Part shown: piece by piece, positions 1 to 9,257 of the stretch
How the letters are laid out: each line of letters opens with the position of its first letter
How positions within the stretch are numbered: position 1 is the first letter of the stretch
Source: an uncultured Myroides sp.
Lineage (GTDB): Bacteria > Bacteroidota > Bacteroidia > Flavobacteriales > Flavobacteriaceae
Reading direction: 5' to 3'
Assembly: GCA_913777665.1 (NCBI GenBank)
Contig: CAJYTF010000005.1
Location: 62,001 to 126,000 of the forward strand
Length of the DNA stretch: 64,000 bases
Notes under the pieces: model-generated
Told to the model about the DNA's origin: nothing
Seen by the model: the letters and a program-made list of their open reading frames with translations, nothing else
Database searches by the model: none
Made by a program: the position numbers and the translations under genes

Positions 1-11
1 GCTGTAGCCAT
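1..11 (-). CDS. Start of a truncated gene, possibly ribH
   Basis: Two bases after the stop of the leftward TPR gene there is an ATG on the minus strand followed by codons reading M-A-T before the window ends. The tight spacing suggests a co-transcribed gene. In flavobacteria as I remember them, a TPR protein of this kind is followed by 6,7-dimethyl-8-ribityllumazine synthase, which commonly starts M-A-T. This is a synteny guess, because only three full codons are visible. Confidence 0.25.
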
Positions 12-13
12 AA

Positions 14-787
14 TTATTGAGCCATTCCTAAATAAACATCAATATTTGCAGCTTCTACAGAACCTTTGTAATTGTCTTTAATATTGGTAAACAATTTCAA
101 CGCTTCGTCTTTCTTACCTAATTCTAACGCCATTAAGCCGGCTTTGTAAGCGTAACGTGGCGTTGTAAAATCGTTTGTTGTATGTTCTGATGCTTTTTTG
201 TAAAAATCAAAAGCTTCTTGTTGTTGGTTTAATTCTGCAAATGCATCGCCAATTGCACCTAACGACATTGCTTTTAAGAACAAATCTTTAGAGTTAAACT
301 GCTCTAAATGCTGAATTGCTTCTTTAAATTTACCCATGTTAAGGTATGATGTTCCTGCGTAGTAATGTGCCAAATTAGCTGCATTTGTTCCGCTGTACTC
401 TTCGGTAATTCCTAAAAAGCCCATTTTACCTTCACCACCGTTTAAAGCTAAATTATATAAAGAGTCGGTTGCTTGTCCGTTAATAGCTTGGTCGTAATAT
501 TGCTGTGCCTGGAACATTTCGTTTGCAGCTTCGTCTTCTTTTGGCTCTAAAATAAAATTAGTATAACCCAAATAACCAACTGCTACAACAGCCAATGCGC
601 CAATTGCATAAAATACTTTTGACTGGTTTAATGTAAACCAATTGCCTATTTTATTTGCAGACGAATCTAAAGAATTAAATACTTCAGCTGTATCACTTTT
701 ATCGTTTAATACCGCCTGATGTACGTTTTCTTCTTTTTCAACCTCTGGTTTTTCTGGTTTATAACCTCTTTTATTATATGTTGCCAT
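14..787 (-). CDS. TPR-repeat inner-membrane protein (YfgM-like)
   Basis: A 257-residue protein with a charged cytoplasmic N-terminus (about 1-55), one membrane segment at about 58-80, and a C-terminal region of tetratricopeptide-like helical pairs (about 85-257, with A-x3-G and Y-x-A-G patterns). This layout is that of YfgM/TolA-type anchored TPR proteins, which present a periplasmic protein-protein interaction surface; the partner is unknown. It is divergent from recF and reads towards a second leftward gene 2 bases beyond its stop, so the two are probably co-transcribed. Confidence 0.75.
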   Translation of the reverse strand: MATYNKRGYKPEKPEVEKEENVHQAVLNDKSDTAEVFNSLDSSANKIGNWFTLNQSKVFYAIGALAVVAVGYLGYTNFILEPKEDEAANEMFQAQQYYDQAINGQATDSLYNLALNGGEGKMGFLGITEEYSGTNAANLAHYYAGTSYLNMGKFKEAIQHLEQFNSKDLFLKAMSLGAIGDAFAELNQQQEAFDFYKKASEHTTNDFTTPRYAYKAGLMALELGKKDEALKLFTNIKDNYKGSVEAANIDVYLGMAQ

Positions 788-903
788 AACGATGTAATAA
801 TTTTAATCTGGGCAAAAATAGGATTTTTATCTAAATTTAAAAGTCTATTTGTTAGATATTTTTCAGAAATTTGCTTTTTAATTCAATAAATAAAACTGCT
901 TTT

Positions 904-1989
904 GTGAATTTAGAGCAAATACATATCCTTAATTTTAAAAATATTCCCGAAAAAACACTTCATTTTACTAAAAAAATCAACTGTTTTGTAGGAAAAAACG
1001 GTCAGGGAAAAACCAACCTGCTCGATGCTATTTATTATCTGGCATTCGGCAAAAGTTATTTTAATCCGGTGGCTTTGCAGAATATTAAACATAACGAAGA
1101 TTTTTTTGTGGTTGAAGGTACATTTAATAAAACCGACAAACGCGAACAAATTGTATGCAGTTTAAAAAAAGGACAAAAAAAGGTTTTAAAACGTAACGGA
1201 AAAATTTACGATAAGTTTGCCGATCATGTTGGTTTGATTCCTTTGGTTATGATTTCACCGAGCGATCAGGATTTGATTTCGGAAGGAAGTGAAACCCGAA
1301 GAAAGTTTATTGATTTGGTTATTTCGCAACAAAACAGTCAGTATTTGCAGCAGTTGATCCAATATCAGAAAGTACTGATGCAACGTAATGCTTTGTTGAA
1401 ATATTTTGCTTTAAACAGAGTTTTCGAAACGGATACTTTAACAATTTACAACGAACAACTGCATAATTTAGGAACTGAAATTCATACGAAACGAAGCGAA
1501 TTTATTGAGGAATTTAATCCGATCTTTCAAAAATACCACCAACAGATCACAGGCAACAGCGAATCGGTTGAAATTAAGTACGAAAGTCAGCTACATGAAA
1601 AACCTTTATTAGATCTTTTTACTGATTTTTTACAGAAAGACCGCGTGCTGCAATATACATCGGTAGGAATTCATAAAGACGATTTATTGTTTGAAATCAA
1701 CGGACATTCCATTAAAAAATACGGATCGCAAGGTCAGCAAAAATCGTTATTGATCGCTTTAAAATTGGCACAATTCGATTTTATAAAGAAACAAAGCGGC
1801 GTTCTGCCTATTTTATTGTTCGATGATATTTTTGATAAGTTGGATGCCGATCGCGTGCAACAGATAATCGAAATGGTTAACAACGCCACTTTTGGTCAGC
1901 TTTTTATTACCGATACACATGAAGATCGAACGGAACTTATTGTAAAATCGACCAATTTAGATTACGAAATTTTTAAAATATCTAACTAA
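904..1989 (+). CDS. recF: DNA replication/repair protein RecF
   Basis: RecF is an ABC-type ATPase that binds gapped duplex DNA and helps load RecA through RecFOR. Visible signatures are the Walker A motif GKNGQGKT at about residues 30-37, the ABC signature GSQGQQKS, and the Walker [12 protein letters not shown] near the C-terminus. The open frame extends upstream to a TTG at 871. I chose the GTG at 904 (M-N-L-E-Q-I-H-I), because RecF proteins begin directly with the first strand leading to L-x-N-F-K-N. That gives 361 residues, the usual family length. It lies divergent from the TPR gene, with murB 40 bases downstream. Confidence 0.93.
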   Translation: MNLEQIHILNFKNIPEKTLHFTKKINCFVGKNGQGKTNLLDAIYYLAFGKSYFNPVALQNIKHNEDFFVVEGTFNKTDKREQIVCSLKKGQKKVLKRNGKIYDKFADHVGLIPLVMISPSDQDLISEGSETRRKFIDLVISQQNSQYLQQLIQYQKVLMQRNALLKYFALNRVFETDTLTIYNEQLHNLGTEIHTKRSEFIEEFNPIFQKYHQQITGNSESVEIKYESQLHEKPLLDLFTDFLQKDRVLQYTSVGIHKDDLLFEINGHSIKKYGSQGQQKSLLIALKLAQFDFIKKQSGVLPILLFDDIFDKLDADRVQQIIEMVNNATFGQLFITDTHEDRTELIVKSTNLDYEIFKISN

Positions 1990-2029
1990 ACAAAAAGGGT
2001 TTTTCGTTTATTTGTACAAATTTTCAGCT

Positions 2030-3040
2030 ATGCAGTTCAATCAGTCTTTAAAAAATTTCAATACGTTTGGCATCAGTGTAAATGCAGCCGCTTTTGTTGA
2101 TATTACTTCGGTAGATCAGCTAAAACACGTTATTGAGCAAAATAATAATAAATTGCCTTTATTTATTTTAAGCGGTGGAAGCAACATGCTGCTTACAAAA
2201 GATGTTAACGCGTTAGTGTTACATTTAAATACCAAAGGAATTGAAGTTGTTAACGAAGACCATGATTTTGTTTGGATACAAGCACAAGCGGGCGAAATTT
2301 GGCACGACTTTGTGTTGAACACGGTTGATAGAAATTTAGGCGGATTAGAAAATTTATCACTTATTCCTGGTAAAGTAGGATCCTCTCCTATTCAGAATAT
2401 TGGTGCGTATGGCGTGGAAATTAAAGATACGTTTTACAGCCTAACCGCTTTGAATTTAGAAACCTTGCAAATTGAAACATTTTCAAATACCGATTGTGAA
2501 TTCGGCTACCGAGAAAGTGTTTTTAAAAACAAACTGAAAGACAAATACATCATAACATCGGTTACTTTTAAACTGAAAAAAGCACCACATACTTTGCATA
2601 CATCTTACGGAGCCATTCAACAGGAATTGGATCTTATGAAGGTATCAAACCCAACAATTAAAGATGTAAGCAATGCGGTTATAGCAATTCGTCAGTCTAA
2701 ATTACCCGATCCAAAAGAAATTGGCAACAGCGGTAGTTTCTTTAAAAATCCGGTGATCGATAAAACTTTGTATCAATCATTATTAGAAAAAAATCCGGAT
2801 ATTCCACATTATCCTGTAAACGATGCTCAAGTAAAAGTTCCTGCGGGCTGGTTAATTGAACAAGCGGGTTTAAAAGGCTACCGCAAAGGCGATGCCGGCG
2901 TACATAAAAAACAGGCATTGGTATTGGTTAATTATGGCAACGCAACAGGCGAAGAACTAATTAATCTGGCTAAATACGTGCAAGCAACTGTTTTGCAGAA
3001 ATTCGGCATTGAAATTAACCCCGAAGTGAATATTATTTAA
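2030..3040 (+). CDS. murB: UDP-N-acetylmuramate dehydrogenase MurB
   Basis: A cytoplasmic flavoenzyme that reduces UDP-GlcNAc-enolpyruvate to UDP-MurNAc in peptidoglycan synthesis. The FAD-binding motif LSGGSNML, the PGKVGSSPIQNIGAYG segment and the catalytic serine in GNSGSFFKNP are all visible, and a conserved Glu lies near the C-terminus (EINPEVNII). At 336 residues it fits type I MurB. The frame stays open to a TTG at 2012, but the ATG at 2030 (MQFNQSLKNFNTFGI) matches the conserved N-terminus, so I place the start there. It follows recF in the same orientation. Confidence 0.95.
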   Translation: MQFNQSLKNFNTFGISVNAAAFVDITSVDQLKHVIEQNNNKLPLFILSGGSNMLLTKDVNALVLHLNTKGIEVVNEDHDFVWIQAQAGEIWHDFVLNTVDRNLGGLENLSLIPGKVGSSPIQNIGAYGVEIKDTFYSLTALNLETLQIETFSNTDCEFGYRESVFKNKLKDKYIITSVTFKLKKAPHTLHTSYGAIQQELDLMKVSNPTIKDVSNAVIAIRQSKLPDPKEIGNSGSFFKNPVIDKTLYQSLLEKNPDIPHYPVNDAQVKVPAGWLIEQAGLKGYRKGDAGVHKKQALVLVNYGNATGEELINLAKYVQATVLQKFGIEINPEVNII

Positions 3041-3074
3041 AGATTACAAGAAAGTTAAGTAGTTTTTTAGACTC

Positions 3075-3099
3075 CGTCAGTTCGAGCTTGTCGAGAACT
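3075..3099 (+). repeat. Dispersed repeat, half B (left of frameshifted gene)
   Basis: A 25-base sequence beginning CGTCAGTTCGAGCTTGTCGA. Its exact reverse complement is at 28629-28653. It contains an internal inverted repeat (TTCGAGCTTGTCGAGAA). It lies just left of the frameshifted gene at 3142-3797, while half A of the same composite repeat lies on the right side at 3819-3852. Confidence 0.8.
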
Positions 3100-3141
3100 A
3101 ATTATATAAAATTTCTTTTCAGTTGTAATACTATTCAAACT

Positions 3142-3797
3142 ATGTCAAAATTAGTCCCGATTGCAGAAACTATCAAAATTTATTTAGATCATTGTTTTAA
3201 AATTGAAGCAAACTATACTCTTGAAAAGAAATTAAATTGGTTAACAACAAATCCTCTAAAAAATATTTCTGAAAATAATTGGTCAAATATTAACAATGTT
3301 TACAAGAATATTGTTGACAATAAACTTGATTTAGATGAGTTAATATTGTCAAGTAGTTATTCAGAACAAAATAATCTGCAATCTATAGATATTTGGTTTG
3401 GAGAACCATTTAATTTTATGGTTGAATTTGATGAAAAACAACATTTTAATCACTTTCGAGGACACACATTGTTCGAAAATCAGTTTGTAGGAGATTTTGA
3501 TTTATATAAAAGCTTTGTCAAAAAGTTGCTAAATCCGGAACTTCAGGTTTTCAAAAAATTAGAGAAAATTTATTATTTCCATGGATGAATGACGGAGATA
3601 AACAAGATAATAGAATTAGGCAAAGAGCATTTAGAGATTTCTTGAAAGACGTTTTACCATTAGAAAATTCTGTAAATAAAACTTTTAGAATTCCGTATAT
3701 AATTACAAACAAAAAAATTAAAGATTTTAATAAAGAAGATTTAAAAAATGTATTGATTTACGCAAATTCAAATAAATTATACGATAACTTTAAATAA
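3142..3797 (+). pseudogene. Unknown gene split by a one-base frameshift
   Basis: Two overlapping frames look like one protein. The first (ATG at 3142) runs to a TGA at 3586-3588. The second frame, read upstream of its ATG at 3585, continues as F-P-W-M-N-D-G-D-K-Q. One extra T in the TTT run at 3576-3578 would join them as Y-Y-F-P-W-M-N-D-G, giving about 218 residues. I do not recognise the family. The segment VEFDEKQHF, followed by D-N-R-I-R-Q-R-A-F-R-D, faintly recalls DUF559/PD-(D/E)XK-like nucleases, but this is weak. Both halves of a dispersed repeat flank the gene. It could be a true pseudogene, a programmed shift or a homopolymer sequencing error. Confidence 0.6.
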
Positions 3798-3818
3798 TAA
3801 TACTGCAATAAACATCGG

Positions 3819-3852
3819 CTCGATACACTTCACTTCGTTACGCTACTCGAAG
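3819..3852 (-). repeat. Dispersed repeat, half A (right of frameshifted gene)
   Basis: A 34-base sequence. Read on the minus strand it starts CTTCGAGTAGCGTAACG and matches 28577-28610 at 31 of 34 positions by eye. Together with half B at 3075-3099 it forms the inverted counterpart of the compact composite repeat at 28577-28653, but here about 720 bases carrying a gene separate the halves. Confidence 0.8.
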
Positions 3853-3931
3853 CGACGATTTATGTTAGATAATTGGTTAAATCTGTAATAAACTAGATTA
3901 TCAAAATAAACAATTTATTTAATTTTTAAAC

Positions 3932-3962
3932 TTGTAGTTCGATAACATTTAAAGTATTTTTG
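3932..3962 (+). promoter_or_regulatory. Bacteroidota-type promoter for the glycosyltransferase
   Basis: TTG at 3932-3934 and TATTTTTG at 3955-3962, separated by 20 bases, fit the -33 (TTG) and -7 (TAnnTTTG) consensus of the Bacteroidota primary sigma factor. The start codon of the glycosyltransferase gene follows 20 bases later. Confidence 0.55.
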
Positions 3963-3981
3963 CAGCTATTTAAAACACCCT

Positions 3982-5076
3982 ATGGCATTAACACTACTTT
4001 ATATTTTAGCAGGTTTATTTATTGTTTTACTGGTATATTATTTGGGCATTTTTGCAGGATCGATATTCAGCAAACCGCACGAAACCAACGCCAAACGCAT
4101 ACCGGTTTCGGTAATTGTATATGCGAAAAACAACAGTGCTGAATTGCGAAATTTACTGCCTGTTTTACTAAATCAAAATTACCACCAATTTGAACTGGTT
4201 TTAGTGAACAACGCCTCTACCGATGATACGCTGCACTTAATTAAAGAATATGCGTTAATGTACCCGAACATTAGAATTGTTGATGTAGTGAACAACGAAA
4301 CTTTTTGGGGAAATAAAAAATATGCCATTACCCTGGCAATTAAAGCCAGTAAATATGAATATTTGGTTTGCATTGATGCCGATAAGAAAATACATTCAAA
4401 CAATTGGTTGGTTCAGTTAACATCACACTTTACTTTAAACAAAACCATTATTTTAGGATCTTTTTTTTACAGCAAACAAAAAGGATTCTTCAACAAATAC
4501 TTGCGCTTTTTTCATACCATGCAGCAAATTCAGTCGGTTGCTTGGACAAAAATCAGTCAGCCTTACAGTTTAAATCTACAGCAAATCGCCTTTAAAAAAG
4601 AAGATTTTTACAATGTAAACGGGTTTATCAACCACATGCAGAAACCTTTATTCATGAACGAATATTTGGTGAACGATGCTTCAACATCAAAAAACACCAC
4701 TATTTGCGAACATCCCGATGCAATGATTGAAACCGAAGCGTTGAATCGTAAAGATTTCAAAGCATTTAAAAACCAACAAATTAAACTATTATCAAACCTA
4801 AAAGGATCGGCAGCATTTAAAATCAAACTTTTCAATTTACTGCAATTTTTATTTATCGCAACTGCAATAGCATCGTTCATAACCCTTAAATATTGGTACG
4901 TAACGCTGGCAATTGTGCTTTTACGCTACCTTATTATCTGGATATTGTTTGCAAAAGCAGCTAAAAAATTCCGTTACAACGATCTGGCTTTTTACTTTCC
5001 TTTGTTCGATTTGTTTTATATCTTTATGCAAATTCGACTATTTTTAGGAAACCTTTTCAAAAAATCAACAACGTAA
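3982..5076 (+). CDS. Family 2 glycosyltransferase, membrane-anchored
   Basis: A 364-residue protein with an N-terminal membrane segment (about 3-26), a GT-A glycosyltransferase domain (about 40-250) and three hydrophobic segments at the C-terminus (about 275-355). The nucleotide-sugar fold is marked by VSVIVYAKNN, LVNNASTDDT and the acidic CIDADKK (DxD-like) motif. Such proteins transfer sugars to lipid or polysaccharide acceptors on the cytoplasmic face of the inner membrane; the acceptor cannot be told. A sigma-factor gene starts two bases after the stop codon, so the two are probably one operon. Confidence 0.85.
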   Translation: MALTLLYILAGLFIVLLVYYLGIFAGSIFSKPHETNAKRIPVSVIVYAKNNSAELRNLLPVLLNQNYHQFELVLVNNASTDDTLHLIKEYALMYPNIRIVDVVNNETFWGNKKYAITLAIKASKYEYLVCIDADKKIHSNNWLVQLTSHFTLNKTIILGSFFYSKQKGFFNKYLRFFHTMQQIQSVAWTKISQPYSLNLQQIAFKKEDFYNVNGFINHMQKPLFMNEYLVNDASTSKNTTICEHPDAMIETEALNRKDFKAFKNQQIKLLSNLKGSAAFKIKLFNLLQFLFIATAIASFITLKYWYVTLAIVLLRYLIIWILFAKAAKKFRYNDLAFYFPLFDLFYIFMQIRLFLGNLFKKSTT

Positions 5077-5077
5077 C

Positions 5078-5653
5078 GTGGCACAAAAACCGGCAAGTGA
5101 AATTGCAGTATTAATAGAAAATGCAAAAACAGGAAGTCAGACTGCTTTTACTGCCCTGTTGGATATTTATTGGACAGAAGTATATCATTTTATCTTGAAA
5201 AGAACCGAAAATGAAACCGATGCCGAAGATATTACCATTGAAACTTTTGCCAAAGCGTTTGATAAACTTTCACAATACAAAACCGAATTTGCGTTTAATA
5301 CGTGGCTGATTGCCATTGCAAAAAATGTTCATATTGATTTAATTAGAAAGCGAAAAAGCAATGATATGGTTAATTTAAACGAAAACGAGGAATTTTTGTT
5401 TGATACCCTTGCAGATGAAGACACCTTGGAAGACCAATTGATTTATGAACAAAATTTGGCGACTTTAAAACTTTGCATTAAACAGTTAAAACCTCATTAT
5501 CAGCAAATTATTCAGTTGCGCTATTTTCAGGAACGCAGCTATAACGAAATTGCCGAAATAATCAACGAGCCGTTAAACAACGTAAAAATTAAGATTTTAC
5601 GTGCTAAAAAATTGTTGACTGAATTGATTAAAAAGCAAAACGAACAGCTTTAA
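5078..5653 (+). CDS. ECF-type sigma-70 family factor
   Basis: A 191-residue sigma factor with region 2 at about 20-90 (DAEDITIETFAKAFDKLSQY, W-L-I-A-I-A-K-N) and region 4 at about 125-180 (QQIIQLRYFQERSYNEIAEI helix-turn-helix). The start is a GTG immediately after the glycosyltransferase stop, consistent with translational coupling. There is no anti-sigma gene next to it. It probably controls an envelope-stress or surface regulon, but the target promoters are not evident. Confidence 0.88.
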   Translation: MAQKPASEIAVLIENAKTGSQTAFTALLDIYWTEVYHFILKRTENETDAEDITIETFAKAFDKLSQYKTEFAFNTWLIAIAKNVHIDLIRKRKSNDMVNLNENEEFLFDTLADEDTLEDQLIYEQNLATLKLCIKQLKPHYQQIIQLRYFQERSYNEIAEIINEPLNNVKIKILRAKKLLTELIKKQNEQL

Positions 5654-5710
5654 AAACGACATTATCTGACCTTTTATTGAATTATTTTTGAACCATAAAA
5701 TCAAGTAAAA

Positions 5711-6259
5711 ATGAGAAAAGTAATTTTAGATTTAGCGGTTAGTTTAGACGGTTTTATTGAAGGATCAAACGGAGAAATTGATTGGTGTATCATGGATGAT
5801 GATATGAATTTTGATAGATTTCTTTCCAATATAGATACTATTTTATATGGCAGAGTAAGTTATGATTCATGGGGAAATTATCAACCTGATAACAATGCCG
5901 ATGCTTCTGAAAAAGCATTTTGGCAAAACATTCATTCAAAAAAGAAATATGTTTTTTCGAGTGAAATCAGAAATGATGAAAATGCCACTTTTATAAATTC
6001 TGATATTGCCGATAAAGTTGCCGAAATTAAAAATCAACCGGGAAAAGATATTTGGCTTTATGGCGGTGCAAGCCTAATTCAAACTTTTATTCAGCTAAAT
6101 TTGATTGATGTTTATAGAATTTCGGTTCATCCCATAGCTTTAGGAACAGGAAAACCGTTATTTGAAAATCTTACCAACCGATTGAATTTAAAACTTATCC
6201 AAACCAATACATTTAAATCGGGCGTTGTACAATTGATTTACGAACCTGTAAAAGATTAA
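5711..6259 (+). CDS. Dihydrofolate reductase family (RibD C-terminal-like) protein
   Basis: A 182-residue protein of the RibD-C/bifunctional deaminase-reductase fold. Typical features are the start MRKVILDLAVSLDGFIEG, the stretch DTILYGRVSYDSWG, and the NADPH-site motif DIWLYGGASLIQTFIQ. Proteins of this group are NAD(P)H-dependent reductases of unknown substrate and are not the essential FolA. The Crp-like regulator begins two bases after the stop, so the pair is probably co-transcribed. Confidence 0.82.
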   Translation: MRKVILDLAVSLDGFIEGSNGEIDWCIMDDDMNFDRFLSNIDTILYGRVSYDSWGNYQPDNNADASEKAFWQNIHSKKKYVFSSEIRNDENATFINSDIADKVAEIKNQPGKDIWLYGGASLIQTFIQLNLIDVYRISVHPIALGTGKPLFENLTNRLNLKLIQTNTFKSGVVQLIYEPVKD

Positions 6260-6261
6260 AT

Positions 6262-6837
6262 ATGGTTGAACTATTCAAAGCACATTTAGATAAATTTGTT
6301 CCGATAACCGATAAGGAATTCTCGGAAATAATCTCTTTTTTTGAAGTGAGAACGGTACGCAAAAAGGAAAATCTTTTGGAAGAAAGACAAATCTGTAAAG
6401 AGCATTTTTTTGTTTTGAAAGGTATTTTACGCAAATTCTACATTAACGAAAAAGGATCTGAACAAACTACAGAATTTGCTATTGAAAACTGGTGGATGAC
6501 TGATAATATGGCGTATGAACATCAATCGCAAACCGAATTCTACATTCAGGCAGTTGAAAAAACAGAAGTTTTGGTCATCACACAAAAAAATCAGGAATTG
6601 CTTTTAAATAAATTTCCGCAATTAGAACGTTATTTCCGGTTTGTTTACCAACGTGCGTATGCTGCCGCACAAATGCGTATTAAATACATTTTTTCTTTTG
6701 CTAAAGACGAATTTTATTTTCAGCTTTTAAAGAAACATCCCGAATTTGTTCAGCGTGTTCCCCAATATTTAATCGCCTCTTTTTTGGGTTTTACACCTGA
6801 ATATTTAAGTGAAATTCGCAAAAAAAATCTTTCTTAA
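6262..6837 (+). CDS. Crp/Fnr-family transcriptional regulator
   Basis: A 191-residue protein with an N-terminal cyclic-nucleotide-binding-like beta-barrel (about 25-115, including EERQICKEHFFVLKGILRKFY) and a short C-terminal helix-turn-helix of the kind common in flavobacterial members (QYLIASFLGFTPEYLSEIRKK). It has no Fnr-type cysteine cluster. The effector is unknown. Its position between a reductase gene and an AhpD-like gene suggests local control of a small redox or detoxification unit. Confidence 0.87.
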   Translation: MVELFKAHLDKFVPITDKEFSEIISFFEVRTVRKKENLLEERQICKEHFFVLKGILRKFYINEKGSEQTTEFAIENWWMTDNMAYEHQSQTEFYIQAVEKTEVLVITQKNQELLLNKFPQLERYFRFVYQRAYAAAQMRIKYIFSFAKDEFYFQLLKKHPEFVQRVPQYLIASFLGFTPEYLSEIRKKNLS

Positions 6838-6900
6838 ACCAGTTTAAGTTTTTACATGTAACTGTTTCTCAACTTTGTATCAGATAAAAATTAAGAAATT

Positions 6901-7347
6901 ATGACAAAACGTATTAACATCAACAAAACAGCACCACAAGCTTTTAAAGCTATGTTTGGTTTAGAAACTTTTCTTGCAAGTGCAGAAATTTCAAAAACAT
7001 TAAAAGAATTGATTAAAATTCGCGCATCGCAAATAAACAATTGTGCTTACTGTATTGATATGCACACCAAAGATGCACTGAAAAACGGAGAAACCAACCA
7101 ACGTATTTTCTTATTAAGCTCCTGGAAAGAAGCGAAATCTTTTTACACAGAAGAAGAACAAGCGGTTTTGGTTATGACTGAAGAAATCACCATGATCAGT
7201 CAAAACGGATTAAGCGAAGAAGCTTACGAAAACGCTTCAAAATTCTTTAGTGAAACTCAAATTGCAGAAATCATTATGGCAATTGTAACCATTAACGCAT
7301 GGAACCGAATTGCAGTGAGCACACATTTGCAGGTTGGTGAGTTTTAA
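6901..7347 (+). CDS. Carboxymuconolactone decarboxylase / AhpD-like protein
   Basis: A 148-residue AhpD-type helical protein. The segment IKIRASQINNCAYCIDMHTKDA contains the C-x2-C pair and nearby His of alkylhydroperoxidase-D-like proteins, and the C-terminal AIVTINAWNRIAVS is also family-typical. Members act in thiol-dependent peroxide reduction or related chemistry in the cytoplasm. It lies 63 bases after the Crp-like regulator and ends in a terminator shared with sppA. Confidence 0.87.
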   Translation: MTKRININKTAPQAFKAMFGLETFLASAEISKTLKELIKIRASQINNCAYCIDMHTKDALKNGETNQRIFLLSSWKEAKSFYTEEEQAVLVMTEEITMISQNGLSEEAYENASKFFSETQIAEIIMAIVTINAWNRIAVSTHLQVGEF

Positions 7348-7352
7348 TAAAA

Positions 7353-7381
7353 AACGCCCTTTACAAATTGTAAAGGGCGTT
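7353..7381. terminator. Bidirectional terminator between the AhpD-like gene and sppA
   Basis: Two perfectly complementary 14-base arms (AACGCCCTTTACAA and its complement) around a single central base, bordered by A and T runs. It lies between convergent genes and can serve both. Confidence 0.8.
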
Positions 7382-7400
7382 GGTTTTAACTAACACTCAA

Positions 7401-9173
7401 CTATTTAATGTTTAAATGATAAGGCATCATTGCTTGAACACCTTTGCTTTGTTTAAGGTAATTCATACGTTGTAGCAACTCATAATTTTCTATACCGATT
7501 TCACTTTTGATAGCATCTTCTTTAACGCTTGAAACCGACATGCCTAAAAACTTGCGGAATAAATCTGCTAATTCTACTTCGTATTCCGGGTATAACGAAA
7601 CTTTATAATCATCTGTTTTAACTAATTTGGCTGCATAAGCAATAGCATCGTCTAAACTTCCTAATTCATCAACCAAACCTAATTGTTTTGCCATAGTCCC
7701 TGTCCAAACTCTACCTTGAGCCATTTCATCAACTTTTGCTTTATCCATTTTTCTACCTTCAGCAACACGAGAGATAAAGGTATCGTAAATAATTTCGATG
7801 CTTTCTGTAAGTGTCTGCTTGTACTTTGGCGACATCTCTTCAAAAACACTGTAACCAGTTGCGTTTTCGTGTGTTTTAACCGCTTCGGCATTTACTCCGA
7901 ATTTATCAGCTACCTTTTTAAAGTTCGGCACCATACCAAAAACTCCGATAGATCCTGTAATTGTTCCCGGTTCAGCAAAAATTTTGTTGGCATTACACGC
8001 AATATAATATCCGCCTGAAGCAGCTACATCGCCCATTGAAACAATTACCGGTTTTACCTTTTTTGTCAGTTCAATTTCTCTCCAAATAATATCAGAAGTT
8101 AAAGCACTACCACCCGGTGAATTTACACGCAAAACAACCGCTTTAATTTTATCGTTTTTACGTGCTTCTTTCAATGCTCTGTTTATAGATCCTTCGCCAA
8201 TGATGTTTACATTTCCTTCGCCACCTTGAATTTCGCCTTGAGCAAAAATCACGGCAATTTGATCTTTAGCTGAAACTTTCTTAATATTTAAATTGACATC
8301 TTTAATATAATCTAAAATTTCAATTTCGTTAATATCGTCATCGTACTTAATATCCAACGCTTTTTTAATTCCGTTTTGATATTGATCTATGTACGCAATT
8401 TTATCGATCAATTTATTTTGAAGAGCCAAATTCGCATTACGTGCATCTAAATTTGTTGCGATAGTATTTAATGATTCAACCGAAATTTTACGATTTTTAG
8501 AAATATCGCCCACATAAGATTCCCAAATAGAATTTAAAAGAACGGTTAACTGCTCACGGTTTTCATCGCTCATAGTTTGTTGTAAAAACGGTTCAACAGC
8601 ACTTTTGTATTTTCCGTGACGAATCACTTCCATGTGAATTCCGGTTTTTTCTTGCAGATCCTTCATATACAGAACTTCAGAAGCCAAACCTTTAAAATCA
8701 ATGCTTCCCATTGGGTTCATGTAAACCGTATCGGCTACCGATGCCAGATAATATTCGCCTTGTGAATAATAATCGGCATACGCAACAACAAATTTCCCTG
8801 TTTTTTTAAATTCAGCCAACTTTTCAACAATTGCTTTACGTTGTGTTGATCCTAAACTTGTGGCATTATTTTCGATAGAAATACCTTTGATTTTATCATC
8901 GGTTTTCGCGTAATCAATCGCCTGCAAAACGTTGATCAATCCGTCGTTATTGGTTTCTTTGTAATCAAAATCTTCAATATAAACACTTCCGCCGTAATCG
9001 TTAGAAACGTTTTCTAAATCTAATTTAATTATCGAATTGCTTTTTGTTGATTTTCCAGAAGACGAACTACCTGCCGATGCAACCACGCCAACAATAAGCA
9101 ATAAGAAGAAAGACATCATACAAAATAGGATGATTCCTACAAATGTTGCCAGTACATTTTTTATAAAATTCAT
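7401..9173 (-). CDS. sppA: Signal peptide peptidase SppA (67K type)
   Basis: A membrane serine protease that digests cleaved signal peptides. At 590 residues it has the tandem-domain architecture of the E. coli enzyme. An N-terminal membrane anchor spans about 5-33. The catalytic lysine is Lys190 in YKSAVEPF and the nucleophile is Ser386 in GDVAASGGYY. The N-terminal half supplies the Lys and the C-terminal half the Ser, as in the known long-form enzyme. It is divergent from folK. Confidence 0.93.
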   Translation of the reverse strand: MNFIKNVLATFVGIILFCMMSFFLLLIVGVVASAGSSSSGKSTKSNSIIKLDLENVSNDYGGSVYIEDFDYKETNNDGLINVLQAIDYAKTDDKIKGISIENNATSLGSTQRKAIVEKLAEFKKTGKFVVAYADYYSQGEYYLASVADTVYMNPMGSIDFKGLASEVLYMKDLQEKTGIHMEVIRHGKYKSAVEPFLQQTMSDENREQLTVLLNSIWESYVGDISKNRKISVESLNTIATNLDARNANLALQNKLIDKIAYIDQYQNGIKKALDIKYDDDINEIEILDYIKDVNLNIKKVSAKDQIAVIFAQGEIQGGEGNVNIIGEGSINRALKEARKNDKIKAVVLRVNSPGGSALTSDIIWREIELTKKVKPVIVSMGDVAASGGYYIACNANKIFAEPGTITGSIGVFGMVPNFKKVADKFGVNAEAVKTHENATGYSVFEEMSPKYKQTLTESIEIIYDTFISRVAEGRKMDKAKVDEMAQGRVWTGTMAKQLGLVDELGSLDDAIAYAAKLVKTDDYKVSLYPEYEVELADLFRKFLGMSVSSVKEDAIKSEIGIENYELLQRMNYLKQSKGVQAMMPYHLNIK

Positions 9174-9245
9174 TTTTATTGTTTTAATCTATATTTAGGT
9201 TAGTATATGAAAACATAAAATGTTACAAAAGTTTAAAACATTATT

Positions 9246-9253
9246 TACTTTTG
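9246..9253 (+). promoter_or_regulatory. -7 element directly upstream of folK
   Basis: TACTTTTG matches TAnnTTTG and ends only four bases before the ATG at 9258. If transcription starts five to seven bases after the element, the mRNA would be leaderless. I did not find a convincing TTG at the -33 position. Confidence 0.45.
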
Positions 9254-9257
9254 CAGC

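Noticed and set aside
5711..6259. folA, the essential dihydrofolate reductase
   Set aside because: The sequence fits the RibD C-terminal-like subgroup (SLDGFIEG, LYGGASL) rather than canonical FolA, so no gene symbol was given.
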